Of a DNA stretch of 64,000 nt, positions 18,508-28,750 are shown one piece after another (the first letter of the stretch is position 1; the number at the start of each line of letters is the position of its first letter). The notes under the pieces are model-generated. The model saw only the letters and a program-made list of their open reading frames with translations, ran no database searches and was not told the origin of the DNA. A program made the translations under genes and the position numbers. This stretch comes from an uncultured Rhodospirillales bacterium (GTDB taxonomy: Bacteria > Pseudomonadota > Alphaproteobacteria > Azospirillales > Azospirillaceae), in assembly GCA_903931735.1 (NCBI GenBank), contig CAIZDL010000062.1, positions 1-64,000 on the forward strand, written 5' to 3'.

Positions 18508-19716
18508 ATGAACAAGGGTTTTCTCAAGGCTGGACATCTGCCAACGCTGTTTGCCGCCTTCCTCTATTTCGATTTGAGCTTCATGGTCTGGGTCATCCTG
18601 GGTCCACTGGGGGTCCAGATCGCGCGGGACCTGGGGCTCAGCCCGGCCGAAAAAGGCTTGATGGTGGCAACGCCGGTTCTGGCCGGGGCGCTGTTGCGTA
18701 TGGTCAACGGTGTGCTGGTCGATCACTTGAAACCCAAGCTGGCCGGAGCGATTTGCCAAGTGCTGGTGATCGCGGGGCTCGCTGTTGCCTGGTATTTTGG
18801 GGTTCACAGCTTTCAGCAGGTTCTTGCGCTGGGCGTGGTGCTCGGGGTGGCCGGGGCTTCGTTTGCGGTGGCGCTGCCATTGGCGTCCCGCTGGTATCCG
18901 CCCGAGCACCAGGGCACCGCGCTTGGCATCGCCGGCGCCGGCAATTCGGGCACTGTGCTCGCGGCCCTGTTTGCCCCTGGCCTTGCGGTGGCTTATGGCT
19001 GGAACAACGTGTTTGGCCTCGCGATCATTCCGCTGGCGGCCACCTTTGCGATTTACCTGATGATGGCCAAAAACGGCCCCGATTGCCCGCCGCCCAAAAC
19101 CCTGCCCGAGTATCTCAAGGTGTTTAAAATTGGCGATGCCTGGTGGTTCATGCTGTTTTACAGCGTGACGTTTGGCGGTTTCGTTGGCCTTGCCTCTTCG
19201 TTGACCATTTATTTCGCCGATCAATATGGGCTGAGCCCGGTGATGGCCGGGTACTTTACCGCCGCCTGCGTTTTTGCCGGGTCGTTGGTGCGGCCGATGG
19301 GGGGAGCCCTGGCCGACCGGGTGGGCGGTATCCGGACCCTGACCTTCGTTTACGTGATCGCGGCCCTGGCTTTGGGTGTGGTTAGCGTTGGGCTTCCCCA
19401 GTCGTGGATGGCGCTCACCGGGTTCGTGGTGGCGATGCTCGCGTTGGGGGCCGGCAATGGCGCGATCTTCCAACTCGTGCCCCAGCGGTTCCGCCGGGAA
19501 ATCGGCGTGATGACCGGCCTTGTGGGCATGACCGGCGGCATTGGCGGTTTTTATCTCGCCTCCAGCCTGGGTTTTTCCAAACAGTTGACCGGCAGCTATC
19601 AATCCGGCTTCTTGATCTTTGCCGGGCTGGCGATTGTGGCGCTGGTTGGCCTGACCAGCGTTAAGCGGCGCTGGCGGACCACCTGGGGCGCGACGCTCCA
19701 GGGCGTTCGGATCTGA
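18508..19716 (+). CDS. narK: Nitrate/nitrite MFS transporter (NarK/NasA family)
   Basis: 12-TM MFS; AGAGNSGTVLAALFAPGLA and LALGAGNGAIFQLVPQRFRREIGVMTGLVGMTGGIGGF nitrate signatures; ATG 18508. Confidence 0.93.
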   Translation: MNKGFLKAGHLPTLFAAFLYFDLSFMVWVILGPLGVQIARDLGLSPAEKGLMVATPVLAGALLRMVNGVLVDHLKPKLAGAICQVLVIAGLAVAWYFGVHSFQQVLALGVVLGVAGASFAVALPLASRWYPPEHQGTALGIAGAGNSGTVLAALFAPGLAVAYGWNNVFGLAIIPLAATFAIYLMMAKNGPDCPPPKTLPEYLKVFKIGDAWWFMLFYSVTFGGFVGLASSLTIYFADQYGLSPVMAGYFTAACVFAGSLVRPMGGALADRVGGIRTLTFVYVIAALALGVVSVGLPQSWMALTGFVVAMLALGAGNGAIFQLVPQRFRREIGVMTGLVGMTGGIGGFYLASSLGFSKQLTGSYQSGFLIFAGLAIVALVGLTSVKRRWRTTWGATLQGVRI

Positions 19717-19792
19717 GAGCGGCCCATTGTGTATCAAGGCGGGGGCTGCGCGCCCCCGTTGCTTTTTCCCCACCACGGATGCGGGCGGACCC

Positions 19793-22243
19793 ATGAGCAA
19801 CCCCACGAGCACGAAAGAGCGGCTGATCCTCGTTGGCAACGGTATGGCCGGCGTTCGCACCCTCGAAGAGGTGTTGGCCCGCGCCCCGGACCGCTACGAC
19901 ATCACGGTGTTTGGCGCCGAGCCGCATCCCAATTACAACCGAATTATGCTGTCGCCGGTGCTCGCCGGTGAAAAGACGTTCGATCAAATCATTCTCAACA
20001 GCCTCGATTGGTACGCCGAGCGCGCCATCACGCTCCATGCTGGCGATAAGGTGACCGCGCTGGATCTGGCGGCGCGCACTCTGCGCTCGGCTGCCGGCCG
20101 GGTTGTGTCTTACGACAAGCTGCTGCTGGCCACCGGCTCCGCGCCGTTTATCTTGCCGGTGCCAGGGCGGGATTTGCCCGGCGTGGTCGGCTTCCGCGAT
20201 CTTTCCGACGTTGAGGCGATGATCGCCGCTGCCCAAAAGGGCGGTCATGCCGTGGTAATCGGTGGCGGCCTGCTTGGGCTGGAGGCCGCCAACGGCCTTG
20301 CGGTCAAGGGCATGGATGTGACGGTGATCCATCTGATGCCCACGCTGATGGAGCGGCAGCTCGATGAAGCGGCCGGCTTCCTGCTGCAAAAGGAGTTGGA
20401 GCGCCGGGGGATTCGGGTGGTTCTCCGGGCGCAGACCGAGGCGATTGTCGGCGAGGATCGGGTGCGCGCCGTCAAGCTCGCCGATGGCCGCGAGTTGCAA
20501 GCCGATTTGGTGGTGATGGCGGTGGGTATCCGGCCGGAAACCACGCTGGCCAAGGCCGCCGGCCTCTCGGTCAATCGGGGGATCGTGGTCGATGATGGCA
20601 TGACCGCTTCCGATCCGGCGGTGTTTGCGGTGGGCGAGTGCGTGGAGCATCGGGGCCAAACCTATGGGCTGGTCGCGCCGTTGTGGGACATGGCCAAGAC
20701 CTGCGCCGCCCGGCTGGCCGGGGATGCGGGGAGCGTCTACACCCCCACCGTGACCGCGACGCGGCTTAAAGTCACCGGGGTTGAGCTGTTCTCGGCCGGC
20801 AGTTTCGGCGAGGCGGGCAGCGAGGATATCGTGTTCCGCGATGCAGCGCGGGGCGTTTATAAGCGCTTGGTTCTGAGCGAAAACCGGCTGGTCGGCTCGG
20901 TGCTTTACGGCGATACCCGCGATGGGGCGTGGTATTTCCAGCTCATGCGGGATGACGCCGACATCTCCACCCTGCGCGACACCATCATATTCGGCCAGGG
21001 TGCCGGCGCCGCCGTCTCGGACCCCTTTGCTGCTGTGGCAGCCCTACCCGATAATGCCGATATCTGCGGCTGTAATGGCGTCAATAAGGCCAGCATCGTT
21101 TCGGCCATCAAAACCAAGGGCTGTTGCTCGGTCGATGATATCCGCATCCACACCAAAGCCTCGGCCTCGTGCGGCGGCTGCACCGGCTTGGTGGAAAAGC
21201 TGCTGGCGGCGACGCTCGGCGACCAATACAGCGCCGAGGCCGCCGCCAAGCCGATGTGCAAATGCACCTCGATGACCCACGACGATGTGCGCCGTCTGAT
21301 CCGGGTCGATAAGTTGACCTCGATTCCGGCGGTGATGCAGGCGCTCGAATGGAGAACGCCCGAGGGCTGCGCCTCTTGCCGGCCCGCGCTCAACTACTAT
21401 TTGCTCTGCGCCTGGCCGGGTGAATATAAGGATGATCAGCAGGCGCGGTTTGTGAATGAGCGCCTCCACGCCAACATTCAAAAAGACGGCACCTATTCGG
21501 TGATCCCGCGCATGTGGGGCGGGCTCACCAGCCCGGCGGAGCTGCGCGCCATTGCCGACGTTGCGGAAAAATTTAAAATTCCCACGGTCAAGGTTACCGG
21601 CGGTCAGCGGATCGACTTGCTTGGGGTGCGTCGCGAGGATTTGCGCGCGGTGTGGGCGGATCTGAATGCCGCCGGCATGATCTCGGGCCACGCCTATGGC
21701 AAGTCTTTGCGCACAGTAAAAACTTGCGTCGGCTCGGAATGGTGTCGGTTTGGCACCCAAGCATCCATGGCCATGGGCGTGAAGCTGGAAAAAATGTGCT
21801 GGGGCTCGTGGACGCCGCACAAGGTCAAGCTCGCGGTCTCCGGCTGTCCGCGCAATTGTGCCGAGGCGACGATCAAAGATTTCGGCGTCGTCGCGGTGGA
21901 TAGCGGCTGGGAGCTGCATGTGGGCGGCAATGGCGGGCTCAAGGTCCGGGCCTGCGACCTGCTTTGCAAGGTCGAGACCGAGGCGGAGGTGTTGGAATAT
22001 TGCGGCGCTTTCCTTCAACTTTACCGGGAAGAGGCCCGCTATCTTGACCGCACCGCCGCCTGGATCGAGCGGGTCGGGCTCGATTACATTCACGCCCGGA
22101 TCGTCGTCGATCCCGAGCACCGGGAATTGCTCTATCACCGTTTCAAATTGTCCCAAAAGTTCGAACAGGTGGACCCCTGGGCCGAACGCGCGGCCCATGG
22201 TGTGGATGCCCATGATTTTGCCCCCCTCGCCAGGATTGGATAA
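19793..22243 (+). CDS. nirB: Assimilatory nitrite reductase [NAD(P)H] large subunit
   Basis: FAD-binding N-terminus, BFD-like ICGCNGVNK..ASCGGCTGLV, sirohaem/4Fe-4S VKTCVGSEWCRFG and SGCPRNCAEATIKDFG. Confidence 0.97.
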   Translation: MSNPTSTKERLILVGNGMAGVRTLEEVLARAPDRYDITVFGAEPHPNYNRIMLSPVLAGEKTFDQIILNSLDWYAERAITLHAGDKVTALDLAARTLRSAAGRVVSYDKLLLATGSAPFILPVPGRDLPGVVGFRDLSDVEAMIAAAQKGGHAVVIGGGLLGLEAANGLAVKGMDVTVIHLMPTLMERQLDEAAGFLLQKELERRGIRVVLRAQTEAIVGEDRVRAVKLADGRELQADLVVMAVGIRPETTLAKAAGLSVNRGIVVDDGMTASDPAVFAVGECVEHRGQTYGLVAPLWDMAKTCAARLAGDAGSVYTPTVTATRLKVTGVELFSAGSFGEAGSEDIVFRDAARGVYKRLVLSENRLVGSVLYGDTRDGAWYFQLMRDDADISTLRDTIIFGQGAGAAVSDPFAAVAALPDNADICGCNGVNKASIVSAIKTKGCCSVDDIRIHTKASASCGGCTGLVEKLLAATLGDQYSAEAAAKPMCKCTSMTHDDVRRLIRVDKLTSIPAVMQALEWRTPEGCASCRPALNYYLLCAWPGEYKDDQQARFVNERLHANIQKDGTYSVIPRMWGGLTSPAELRAIADVAEKFKIPTVKVTGGQRIDLLGVRREDLRAVWADLNAAGMISGHAYGKSLRTVKTCVGSEWCRFGTQASMAMGVKLEKMCWGSWTPHKVKLAVSGCPRNCAEATIKDFGVVAVDSGWELHVGGNGGLKVRACDLLCKVETEAEVLEYCGAFLQLYREEARYLDRTAAWIERVGLDYIHARIVVDPEHRELLYHRFKLSQKFEQVDPWAERAAHGVDAHDFAPLARIG

Positions 22244-22248
22244 TCGTT

Positions 22249-22560
22249 ATGCGTTGGATCGACATCGGTTCCCTCTCCGATATTCCGCGCCGGGGCGCGC
22301 GGGTGGTGAAGACCGCCGCCGGCGATATTGCGGTGTTTCGCACCGGTAACGACGAGGTTTACGCCCTGCGCGACCGCTGCCCCCACAAGGGCGGGCCGCT
22401 CTCGGTTGGCATCGTCCATGACCGCCGCGTCACCTGTCCGCTGCACGGGCTGGCGGTGGATTTGCGCAGCGGGCAGGCGGTGGCGCCCGACGAGGGGTGC
22501 ACCCCCACGGTGCCGGTTGAGGTCGTCAACGGGATGCTGCGTCTTGGGCTCGATGAATAG
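22249..22560 (+). CDS. nirD: Nitrite reductase small subunit (Rieske-like)
   Basis: YALRDRCPHKGGPLSVG..RVTCPLHGLAVDLRSG. Confidence 0.95.
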   Translation: MRWIDIGSLSDIPRRGARVVKTAAGDIAVFRTGNDEVYALRDRCPHKGGPLSVGIVHDRRVTCPLHGLAVDLRSGQAVAPDEGCTPTVPVEVVNGMLRLGLDE

Positions 22561-25234
22561 CGGCGCTTCGGCTCGGGGCGGGGCTGCCGTCCGCACCGCG
22601 TGCCCTTATTGTGGCACCGGTTGTGGCGTGCTGGCGCGGCCGGGCAGCGGCGGCGCGGGCTGGTCGGTGGCCGGCGACTCGGGCCATCCCGCCAATAGCG
22701 GCCGGCTTTGCAGCAAGGGCAACACCCTTGCCGAGACGCTGGGGCTGGAAGGCCGGCTGTTGGCGCCCAGGGTTGACGGCAGCAAGGTCGCGTGGGACGA
22801 AGCGCTGGATGTGGTGGCCGGGCGGATTCGCGCGGTCATCGATGAACACGGGCCGGACGCGGTGGCGTTTTATGTCTCGGGGCAATTGCTGACCGAGGAT
22901 TATTATGCCGCCAATAAGCTGATGAAGGGCTTCATCGGCTCGGGCAACATCGACACCAATTCCCGGCTGTGCATGGCCTCGACCGTGGCGGGGCATCGCC
23001 GGGCGTTTGGCGAGGATTTGGTTCCAGGCTGCTACGATGATTTGGAAAGTTGCGATCTGGCGGTGCTGGTTGGCTCCAACGCCGCTTGGTGCCATCCGAT
23101 TTTGTTTCAAAGGCTCAACCGGGCGCGCGGTGAGCGCGATGCCCGGTTGGTGGTGATCGATCCGCGCCGGACCGCGAGTTGCGACGGCGCCGATTTGCAT
23201 CTGGCGCTCAAGCCGGGTAGCGATGTGCTGTTGTTCAATGGCTTGCTGGCCGATCTCGCCCGCACCGGGGCCATCAACGCCGAATTTATCGCCGCTCACA
23301 CCGAGGGCTATGCCGAGGCGTTGGCGCAGGCGATGGCCGAGGCGCCCGATATCGAGGCGGTGGCGGCGGGCTGTGAGCTGCCGGCCGAGCAGGTCGCGCG
23401 CTTTTATCAGTGGTTTGGCCGCACCCGACGCACTGTTACCTTGTTTTCTCAAGGGGTTAACCAGTCCTCCCAGGGAACCGATAAGGTCAATGCGATCCTC
23501 AATGTTCACTTGGCCACCGGCCGGGTCGGGCGGCCGGGGATGGGGCCGTTTTCGCTCACCGGCCAGCCCAACGCCATGGGCGGGCGCGAGGTGGGCGGCC
23601 TTGCCAATCAGCTTGCCGCCCACATGGATTTCAGCGCCGACACGATCGACCGGGTGCGGCGGTTTTGGCGGGCGCCGGCCGTAGCGGAGCGGCCGGGGCT
23701 GAAGGCGGTGGATCTGTTCCGCGCTGTGGGCGAGGGCCGGATCAAGGCGCTGTGGATTATGGGCACCAACCCGGCAGCCAGCCTGCCCGAGGCCAATGGG
23801 GTGACAGCGGCGTTGGCGGCGTGCCCGTTTGTGGTGGTCTCCGACTGTGTGGAAGACACCGACACCACCGCCTTTGCCCATGTGGTGTTGCCAGCGCTGA
23901 CCTGGGGCGAAAAAGACGGCACCGTTACCAACTCCGAGCGCCGCATTTCCCGCCAACGTGCGTTTTTGCCGGCGCCCGGCGTTGCCCGGCCCGATTGGTG
24001 GATCGTGGCCCAAGTGGCGGCTCGGCTCGGTTGGGGCGAGGCGTTTGGCTGGGCGAGCCCTGCCGAGATATTCCGCGAGCACGCTGCGCTCTCGGCCTTT
24101 GAGAACGAGGGCGAGCGGGCCTTTAATCTTGGGCCGCTGGCGCGCCTTGGGGATGACGATTACCGCGACCTGGACCCGGTACAATGGCCGGTGCGGGCGG
24201 ATGGGCAAGGGACGGCGCGGCTGGCCGCCGATGGCCGTTTTCCCACCCCGAGCGGCAAGGCCCGGTTGGTTGGCGTGTGCGCAAAACCGCCGGCCCGGCT
24301 CGCCGATAAGGCCTATCCGCTGATCTTGAACACCGGGCGGCTGCGCGATCAATGGCATACCATGACCCGAACCGGCGCCGTGCCCCGGCTGGCCTCCCAC
24401 ACCAACGAGCCATTTTTAGCCATCAACCCCGACGATGCTGCAATCGATGGGGTGGAGGATGGCGCCATCGCGCGGGTGGAAAGCGTGAGCGGCGGTGTTG
24501 CGTTGCTGCGGGTGCGGCTAACGGCGGACCAGCCGCGCGGGAGCGTTTTTGCGCCGATCCACTGGAATCGAAGCTTTGCCGCAGCCGGCGGCGTTGGTCC
24601 GTTGGCGCTGGCGGTGACCTGCCCGGTTTCGGGGCAGCCGGAATTGAAGCACGCCCCGGTGCGGGTGGCGCCTTGGCGGCCGGGGTGGAACGGCTTTTTG
24701 GTGAGCCGGCGGCGCCTTTCGCCCTGCGCCGACTATTGGGTGCGGACGGCGGCCGATCATTGCTGGGTTTATAGTTTGGCCGGGGCCGCGCTGCCGACCG
24801 ATCTGGAAGGTTGGGCCGAAACGCTGGTTGGACCGGCGGACGGCCGGCTGGAGGTCCATGACGCCCGCCGCGCTGTTCACCGTTGGGTGCGGCTAGCGGG
24901 GAATCGGCTGGAGGCGGCGCTCTATGTGGCGCCGGGCGGCCCCAATGTGCTGACCGCTCCGCCGCCGTGGCTGGTTGAACGTTTTGCTCTCGAACTTATT
25001 CCGGATGCGGAACGGCCGTGGCTTTTGTGTGAGCGCCCGGCATCGGGTGTGGCGGCTCCCGCCGGGCGGACCGTGTGCGCGTGTATGAATGTCAGCGAGG
25101 CGGCCATCGTTGAGGCGGTGCGCAATCGTGGTTTGGCGAGCGTGGACGCAATTGCCAAAGCCACCCGTGCCGGCACCAATTGCGGGTCTTGCCGGGCTGA
25201 AATTGGGGATTTATTGGCGCAAACGCGCAAATAG
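22553..25234 (+). CDS. nasA: Assimilatory nitrate reductase catalytic subunit with C-terminal BFD-like [2Fe-2S] domain
   Basis: CPYCGTGCGV 4Fe-4S motif, molybdopterin motifs (SQGVNQSSQGTDKVNAILN), C-terminal VCACMNVSEAAI..NCGSCRAEI; start overlaps nirD stop. Confidence 0.95.
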   Translation: MNSGASARGGAAVRTACPYCGTGCGVLARPGSGGAGWSVAGDSGHPANSGRLCSKGNTLAETLGLEGRLLAPRVDGSKVAWDEALDVVAGRIRAVIDEHGPDAVAFYVSGQLLTEDYYAANKLMKGFIGSGNIDTNSRLCMASTVAGHRRAFGEDLVPGCYDDLESCDLAVLVGSNAAWCHPILFQRLNRARGERDARLVVIDPRRTASCDGADLHLALKPGSDVLLFNGLLADLARTGAINAEFIAAHTEGYAEALAQAMAEAPDIEAVAAGCELPAEQVARFYQWFGRTRRTVTLFSQGVNQSSQGTDKVNAILNVHLATGRVGRPGMGPFSLTGQPNAMGGREVGGLANQLAAHMDFSADTIDRVRRFWRAPAVAERPGLKAVDLFRAVGEGRIKALWIMGTNPAASLPEANGVTAALAACPFVVVSDCVEDTDTTAFAHVVLPALTWGEKDGTVTNSERRISRQRAFLPAPGVARPDWWIVAQVAARLGWGEAFGWASPAEIFREHAALSAFENEGERAFNLGPLARLGDDDYRDLDPVQWPVRADGQGTARLAADGRFPTPSGKARLVGVCAKPPARLADKAYPLILNTGRLRDQWHTMTRTGAVPRLASHTNEPFLAINPDDAAIDGVEDGAIARVESVSGGVALLRVRLTADQPRGSVFAPIHWNRSFAAAGGVGPLALAVTCPVSGQPELKHAPVRVAPWRPGWNGFLVSRRRLSPCADYWVRTAADHCWVYSLAGAALPTDLEGWAETLVGPADGRLEVHDARRAVHRWVRLAGNRLEAALYVAPGGPNVLTAPPPWLVERFALELIPDAERPWLLCERPASGVAAPAGRTVCACMNVSEAAIVEAVRNRGLASVDAIAKATRAGTNCGSCRAEIGDLLAQTRK

Positions 25235-25266
25235 CCCTTGGGATGCCGCCGCGACGGGCTATTTGC
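25227..25266. terminator. Bidirectional terminator between convergent genes
   Basis: 11-bp perfect GCAAATAGCCC (25227-25237) / GGGCTATTTGC (25256-25266); both genes' stop codons sit in the arms. Confidence 0.75.
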
Positions 25267-25765
25267 CGGCCGGCTTGGTGGCGTTCGGGTCGAGGTTTGC
25301 GGTGGTCAACACTTCGCAGGCCGTGGTGCCGCCCTGCCAAAAAAGATAGATCATCCCCGGTTTGGCCTTGCGGTCGGGATCATAAATATTGAGGCCATGG
25401 CCGAAGGCCACTCCCAAGGTGCTATCTTTGTAAATGGCCCGAAAAAGCAAATATTCCCGTTCGCGAAACCGTTTGGCCCGGCATGCGGCGGTGAGGGCTT
25501 TGTCGAGTTTGCCCGCCTTGCGCCACTCTTTCTTCGCATCCCTGATGACGACTTGGGATTTTTTTGGCGAAAGGGTCAGGCGGTTTTGTTCAAAGTGCGG
25601 GTCGTCGGCCGCCGGCGGGGCCAGATGACCCGGGTTGGTCTGCACCGGGTCGGCTTGGGCTGCGGCGCAAAAGGCGAGGATGCCGGCCAAAAGAGCGAGC
25701 GCCGGGGCGGTCCTTGGCACTGGTGGTGAGCCACAGCGCCACTGGGTGAAGGCCGCCCCGGTCAT
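25259..25765 (-). CDS. Small secreted hypothetical protein
   Basis: Signal peptide APALALLAGILAFCAAAQA; no family recognised. Confidence 0.6.
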   Translation of the reverse strand: MTGAAFTQWRCGSPPVPRTAPALALLAGILAFCAAAQADPVQTNPGHLAPPAADDPHFEQNRLTLSPKKSQVVIRDAKKEWRKAGKLDKALTAACRAKRFREREYLLFRAIYKDSTLGVAFGHGLNIYDPDRKAKPGMIYLFWQGGTTACEVLTTANLDPNATKPAGK

Positions 25766-25770
25766 CGGGG

Positions 25771-27756
25771 TTATGCGAACTCGAGAATGACTTGATCGAC
25801 GGCGAGGCTGTTGCCGGCCTCAACGTTGATTTTGGCGATCACGCCATCCCGTTCGGCGCGCAAAATGTTTTCCATTTTCATGGCTTCGACCACGCAAAGC
25901 TCTTGGCCGGCTTTCACCTCTTGCCCAACCTTTACCGGCAATTGCATGAGCAGGCCGGGCATCGGCGACAGCAACAGCTTGGAGCGGTCGGGCGGGATGC
26001 GCTCGATCATGAGGTCGGAGAGTTCGGCTGCGCGCGGGGTGAGCACTTTGGCGCGAATCGAGGCGCCGCCGTGGAAGACGGTGTAGCCGTCGCCAACAAC
26101 GTCGATTTGAACCGTCATCTTGCGGCCCTCGACCGAGCCGACCCACAGCGTATCGCCAATCCGCCAACTGGTGCTGAGGCTGAACACCTGCCCGCCAACG
26201 CGGACATCGGCCCCGCCCTCGGTTTCATCGACAAACACCGGGGCGTTGATCCGGTTGATCCGGACCATCCAGAAATTTTGCCGGGGCGGCTGATAGCCGG
26301 GCAACTGGCCCGACAGGTTGCGGTTGCGCTCGGCCAGCTTGTCGTGGACAAACGCGGTCACTGCGACCAGCCGGTCGGTGGTTTCGGTATCGAGTTCCAC
26401 GCCGGTAAAGCCGTCCGGGAACTCTTCGGCGATAAAGTTGGTGGTCAGCCGGCCGTCGAGGAAGCGCTGCTTGTGCATCACCGCCGCAAGGAAGCTGATG
26501 TTGTGGCCGACGCCCCGGATTTGGAAAGCGTCCAGCGCTTCCCGCATGTGGCCGATTGCGGTCTCGCGATCCATTCCGCGTGTCACCAGCTTGGCGATCA
26601 TCGGGTCGTAGAACATGCTGATCTCGCCGCCTTCATAGACGCCGGTATCAACGCGCACAAACTGGCTCTCGACCGGCGGCCGGTAGCGGGTGACCCGGCC
26701 GGTGGAGGGCAGGAAATTGCGAGTCGGGTCTTCCGCGTAGATGCGCGCCTCGATCGACCAGCCGCGCAGCTTCACATCGTCTTGGGTGAAGGGGAGCTTA
26801 TCGCCCGCCGCGATCCGGATCATGAGTTCGACCAGATCGACCCCGGTGATCATTTCGGTTACCGGATGCTCGACCTGGAGCCGGGTATTCATTTCGAGGA
26901 AATAGAAGTTGCGGTTGGCGTCGACAATGAACTCCACCGTTCCCGCCGACTTGTATTGCACCGTTTTTGCCAGAGCCACCGCTTGTTCGCCCATGGCCTT
27001 GCGGGTCTTGGCGTCGAGGAACGGGCTCGGGGCCTCTTCGATCACCTTTTGGTGGCGGCGCTGGATCGAGCATTCGCGCTCGCCCAAATATACCGCGTTG
27101 CCGTGGCCGTCGGCGAGCACCTGAATTTCGATGTGCCGAGGCTCGACGATGTATTTTTCAATGAATACCCGGTCGTCGGCAAAGCTGGTGCGTGCCTCGT
27201 TGGTGGCCGAGCGGAAGCCCTCGCGCGCCTGCTGCTCGTTCCACGCCACGCGCATCCCCTTGCCGCCACCGCCGGCCGAGGCCTTGACCATCACCGGATA
27301 GCCGATTTCACCTGCGATTTTCGCCGCCTCGTCGTCGTCGGCGATTACGCCAAGGTAGCCGGGCACGGTGTTGACGCCGGCCTTGGCGGCCAGCTTCTTC
27401 GACTCGATCTTGTCGCCCATGGCGCCAATGGCGAGCACGTCCGGGCCAATGAAGGCGATGCCCTCGGCCTTCAGCGCCTCGCAGAACGACGCGCGCTCAG
27501 AGAGAAACCCATAGCCGGGATGGACGGCCTGGGCGCCGGTCTGCTTGCAGGCCGCGATGATTTTCTCGGCGACCAGATAGCTCTGCGCCGATGCAGCAGG
27601 GCCGATCAGCACCCGTTCGTCGGCAATCTCGACGTGGAGCGCGTTGGCGTCGGCCTCGGAATAGACGGCCACGGATTTGATATCCATGCGGCGGGCGGTT
27701 TTGATGATTCGGCAGGCGATTTCGCCCCGGTTGGCAATCAGGATTTTTGAAAACAT
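25771..27756 (-). CDS. pccA: Biotin-dependent acyl-CoA carboxylase alpha subunit (propionyl-CoA carboxylase-like)
   Basis: MFSKILIANRGEIACRIIKTARRM; EYLVEPRHIE-like IEKYIVEPRHIEIQVLADGHGNAVYLGERECSIQRRHQKVIEEAPS; C-terminal VVEAMKMEN biotin site. Confidence 0.93.
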   Translation of the reverse strand: MFSKILIANRGEIACRIIKTARRMDIKSVAVYSEADANALHVEIADERVLIGPAASAQSYLVAEKIIAACKQTGAQAVHPGYGFLSERASFCEALKAEGIAFIGPDVLAIGAMGDKIESKKLAAKAGVNTVPGYLGVIADDDEAAKIAGEIGYPVMVKASAGGGGKGMRVAWNEQQAREGFRSATNEARTSFADDRVFIEKYIVEPRHIEIQVLADGHGNAVYLGERECSIQRRHQKVIEEAPSPFLDAKTRKAMGEQAVALAKTVQYKSAGTVEFIVDANRNFYFLEMNTRLQVEHPVTEMITGVDLVELMIRIAAGDKLPFTQDDVKLRGWSIEARIYAEDPTRNFLPSTGRVTRYRPPVESQFVRVDTGVYEGGEISMFYDPMIAKLVTRGMDRETAIGHMREALDAFQIRGVGHNISFLAAVMHKQRFLDGRLTTNFIAEEFPDGFTGVELDTETTDRLVAVTAFVHDKLAERNRNLSGQLPGYQPPRQNFWMVRINRINAPVFVDETEGGADVRVGGQVFSLSTSWRIGDTLWVGSVEGRKMTVQIDVVGDGYTVFHGGASIRAKVLTPRAAELSDLMIERIPPDRSKLLLSPMPGLLMQLPVKVGQEVKAGQELCVVEAMKMENILRAERDGVIAKINVEAGNSLAVDQVILEFA

Positions 27757-28168
27757 GACGCGCGCCGCTTCCTCTTACTAATGCCCGGCCCTTGGCCGCT
27801 GCTAAGTCCCGACCAATCGCGGTGTCCCCAAAGACCCCGCCCTGTCGCAGTGCGGATTTGCAGCTTAAATCGACCCGGTTGTCAACTGCGGCCCGTTTGC
27901 TATTTGCGGCAAGTTGACGCGGCAGGAGTTGGCGGGGCCGCTTGCGACACTGTGTTGCTTTTTGGCGGTTCTAGATGGTTGTCCGTTGCGCCGATTTTGG
28001 GCCGCGCCCGGCCGAACCGAAGAAAACACCCGGCGCCAATCCCCTGCGGTCGACTCGCATCCCTGGCCCAGGCACCGGTTCGCGGTCCCGCTGTGCAGCT
28101 ATGCGTGGATACCGTTTTGCGGACCAGATCCGATGATCGACGATCGCGGCTTTTGGAGGGGAAAGCCT

Positions 28169-28642
28169 ATGCCGGCCCTGGGGATCGAAGAACTGTCAGC
28201 GCTATTCCGCGATAGTGTGTCGCTGGTGAGTAAAATGGGGATGATTGTCGAGGCGGTGGGAGATGGCTCGGTACGGTTGCGCCTGCCGTACCGCGACGAT
28301 TTTGTTCGTCCTGGCGGTACCGTGAACGGCCCGACGATGTTTGCGCTGTCCGATGTCGCGCTGTTTGGCGCCGTGCTCAGCCTGATCGGCCCGGTGGAAA
28401 TGGTGGTGACCACCAGCATGACCATAAATTTCCTCCGCCGTCCGGCGCCGGTCGCGGTCACGGCCGAGGCGCGGGTGCTGAAATTGGGCAAGCGCCTTGC
28501 TTATGGCGAAGTGCTGTTGTGGTCCGAGGGGGACCCCGAACCCGTGGCCCATGTCACCGGCACTTACTCCATTCCGCCCCATGGGCCGGTTGCGGTGACA
28601 CCGCCCCACTACTTGCCCGAGGCGGCGGAGGAGGGCGTCTAA
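28169..28642 (+). CDS. PaaI-like hotdog thioesterase
   Basis: RPGGTVNGPTMFALSDVALFGAVLSLIGPVEMVVTTSMTINFLRRP; ATG 28169 preceded by GGAGGGG. Confidence 0.8.
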   Translation: MPALGIEELSALFRDSVSLVSKMGMIVEAVGDGSVRLRLPYRDDFVRPGGTVNGPTMFALSDVALFGAVLSLIGPVEMVVTTSMTINFLRRPAPVAVTAEARVLKLGKRLAYGEVLLWSEGDPEPVAHVTGTYSIPPHGPVAVTPPHYLPEAAEEGV

Positions 28643-28750
28643 CCGGCGGAATTTTCAAGGGTTTTTGCCTTGATCCTCCCATGCGAGCGGGCTAGAATGC
28701 GCGAATATCATCAGCGGCGCGCGTCTCCGGAAGAGTTTAGGGAGGGTTTC

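Noticed and set aside
18397-19860. 487 aa minus-strand ORF antisense to narK
   Set aside because: Shadow ORF; the NarK frame is clear and this translation is His/Gln/Pro-rich with no motif.
22526-24400. 624 aa minus-strand ORF antisense to nasA
   Set aside because: Shadow ORF in high-GC coding DNA; composition rich in R/G/P/H/Q, no family features.
25792-27750. 652 aa plus-strand ORF fully antisense to pccA
   Set aside because: High-GC shadow ORF; low-complexity composition and no motifs; the opposite strand is an unambiguous biotin carboxylase.
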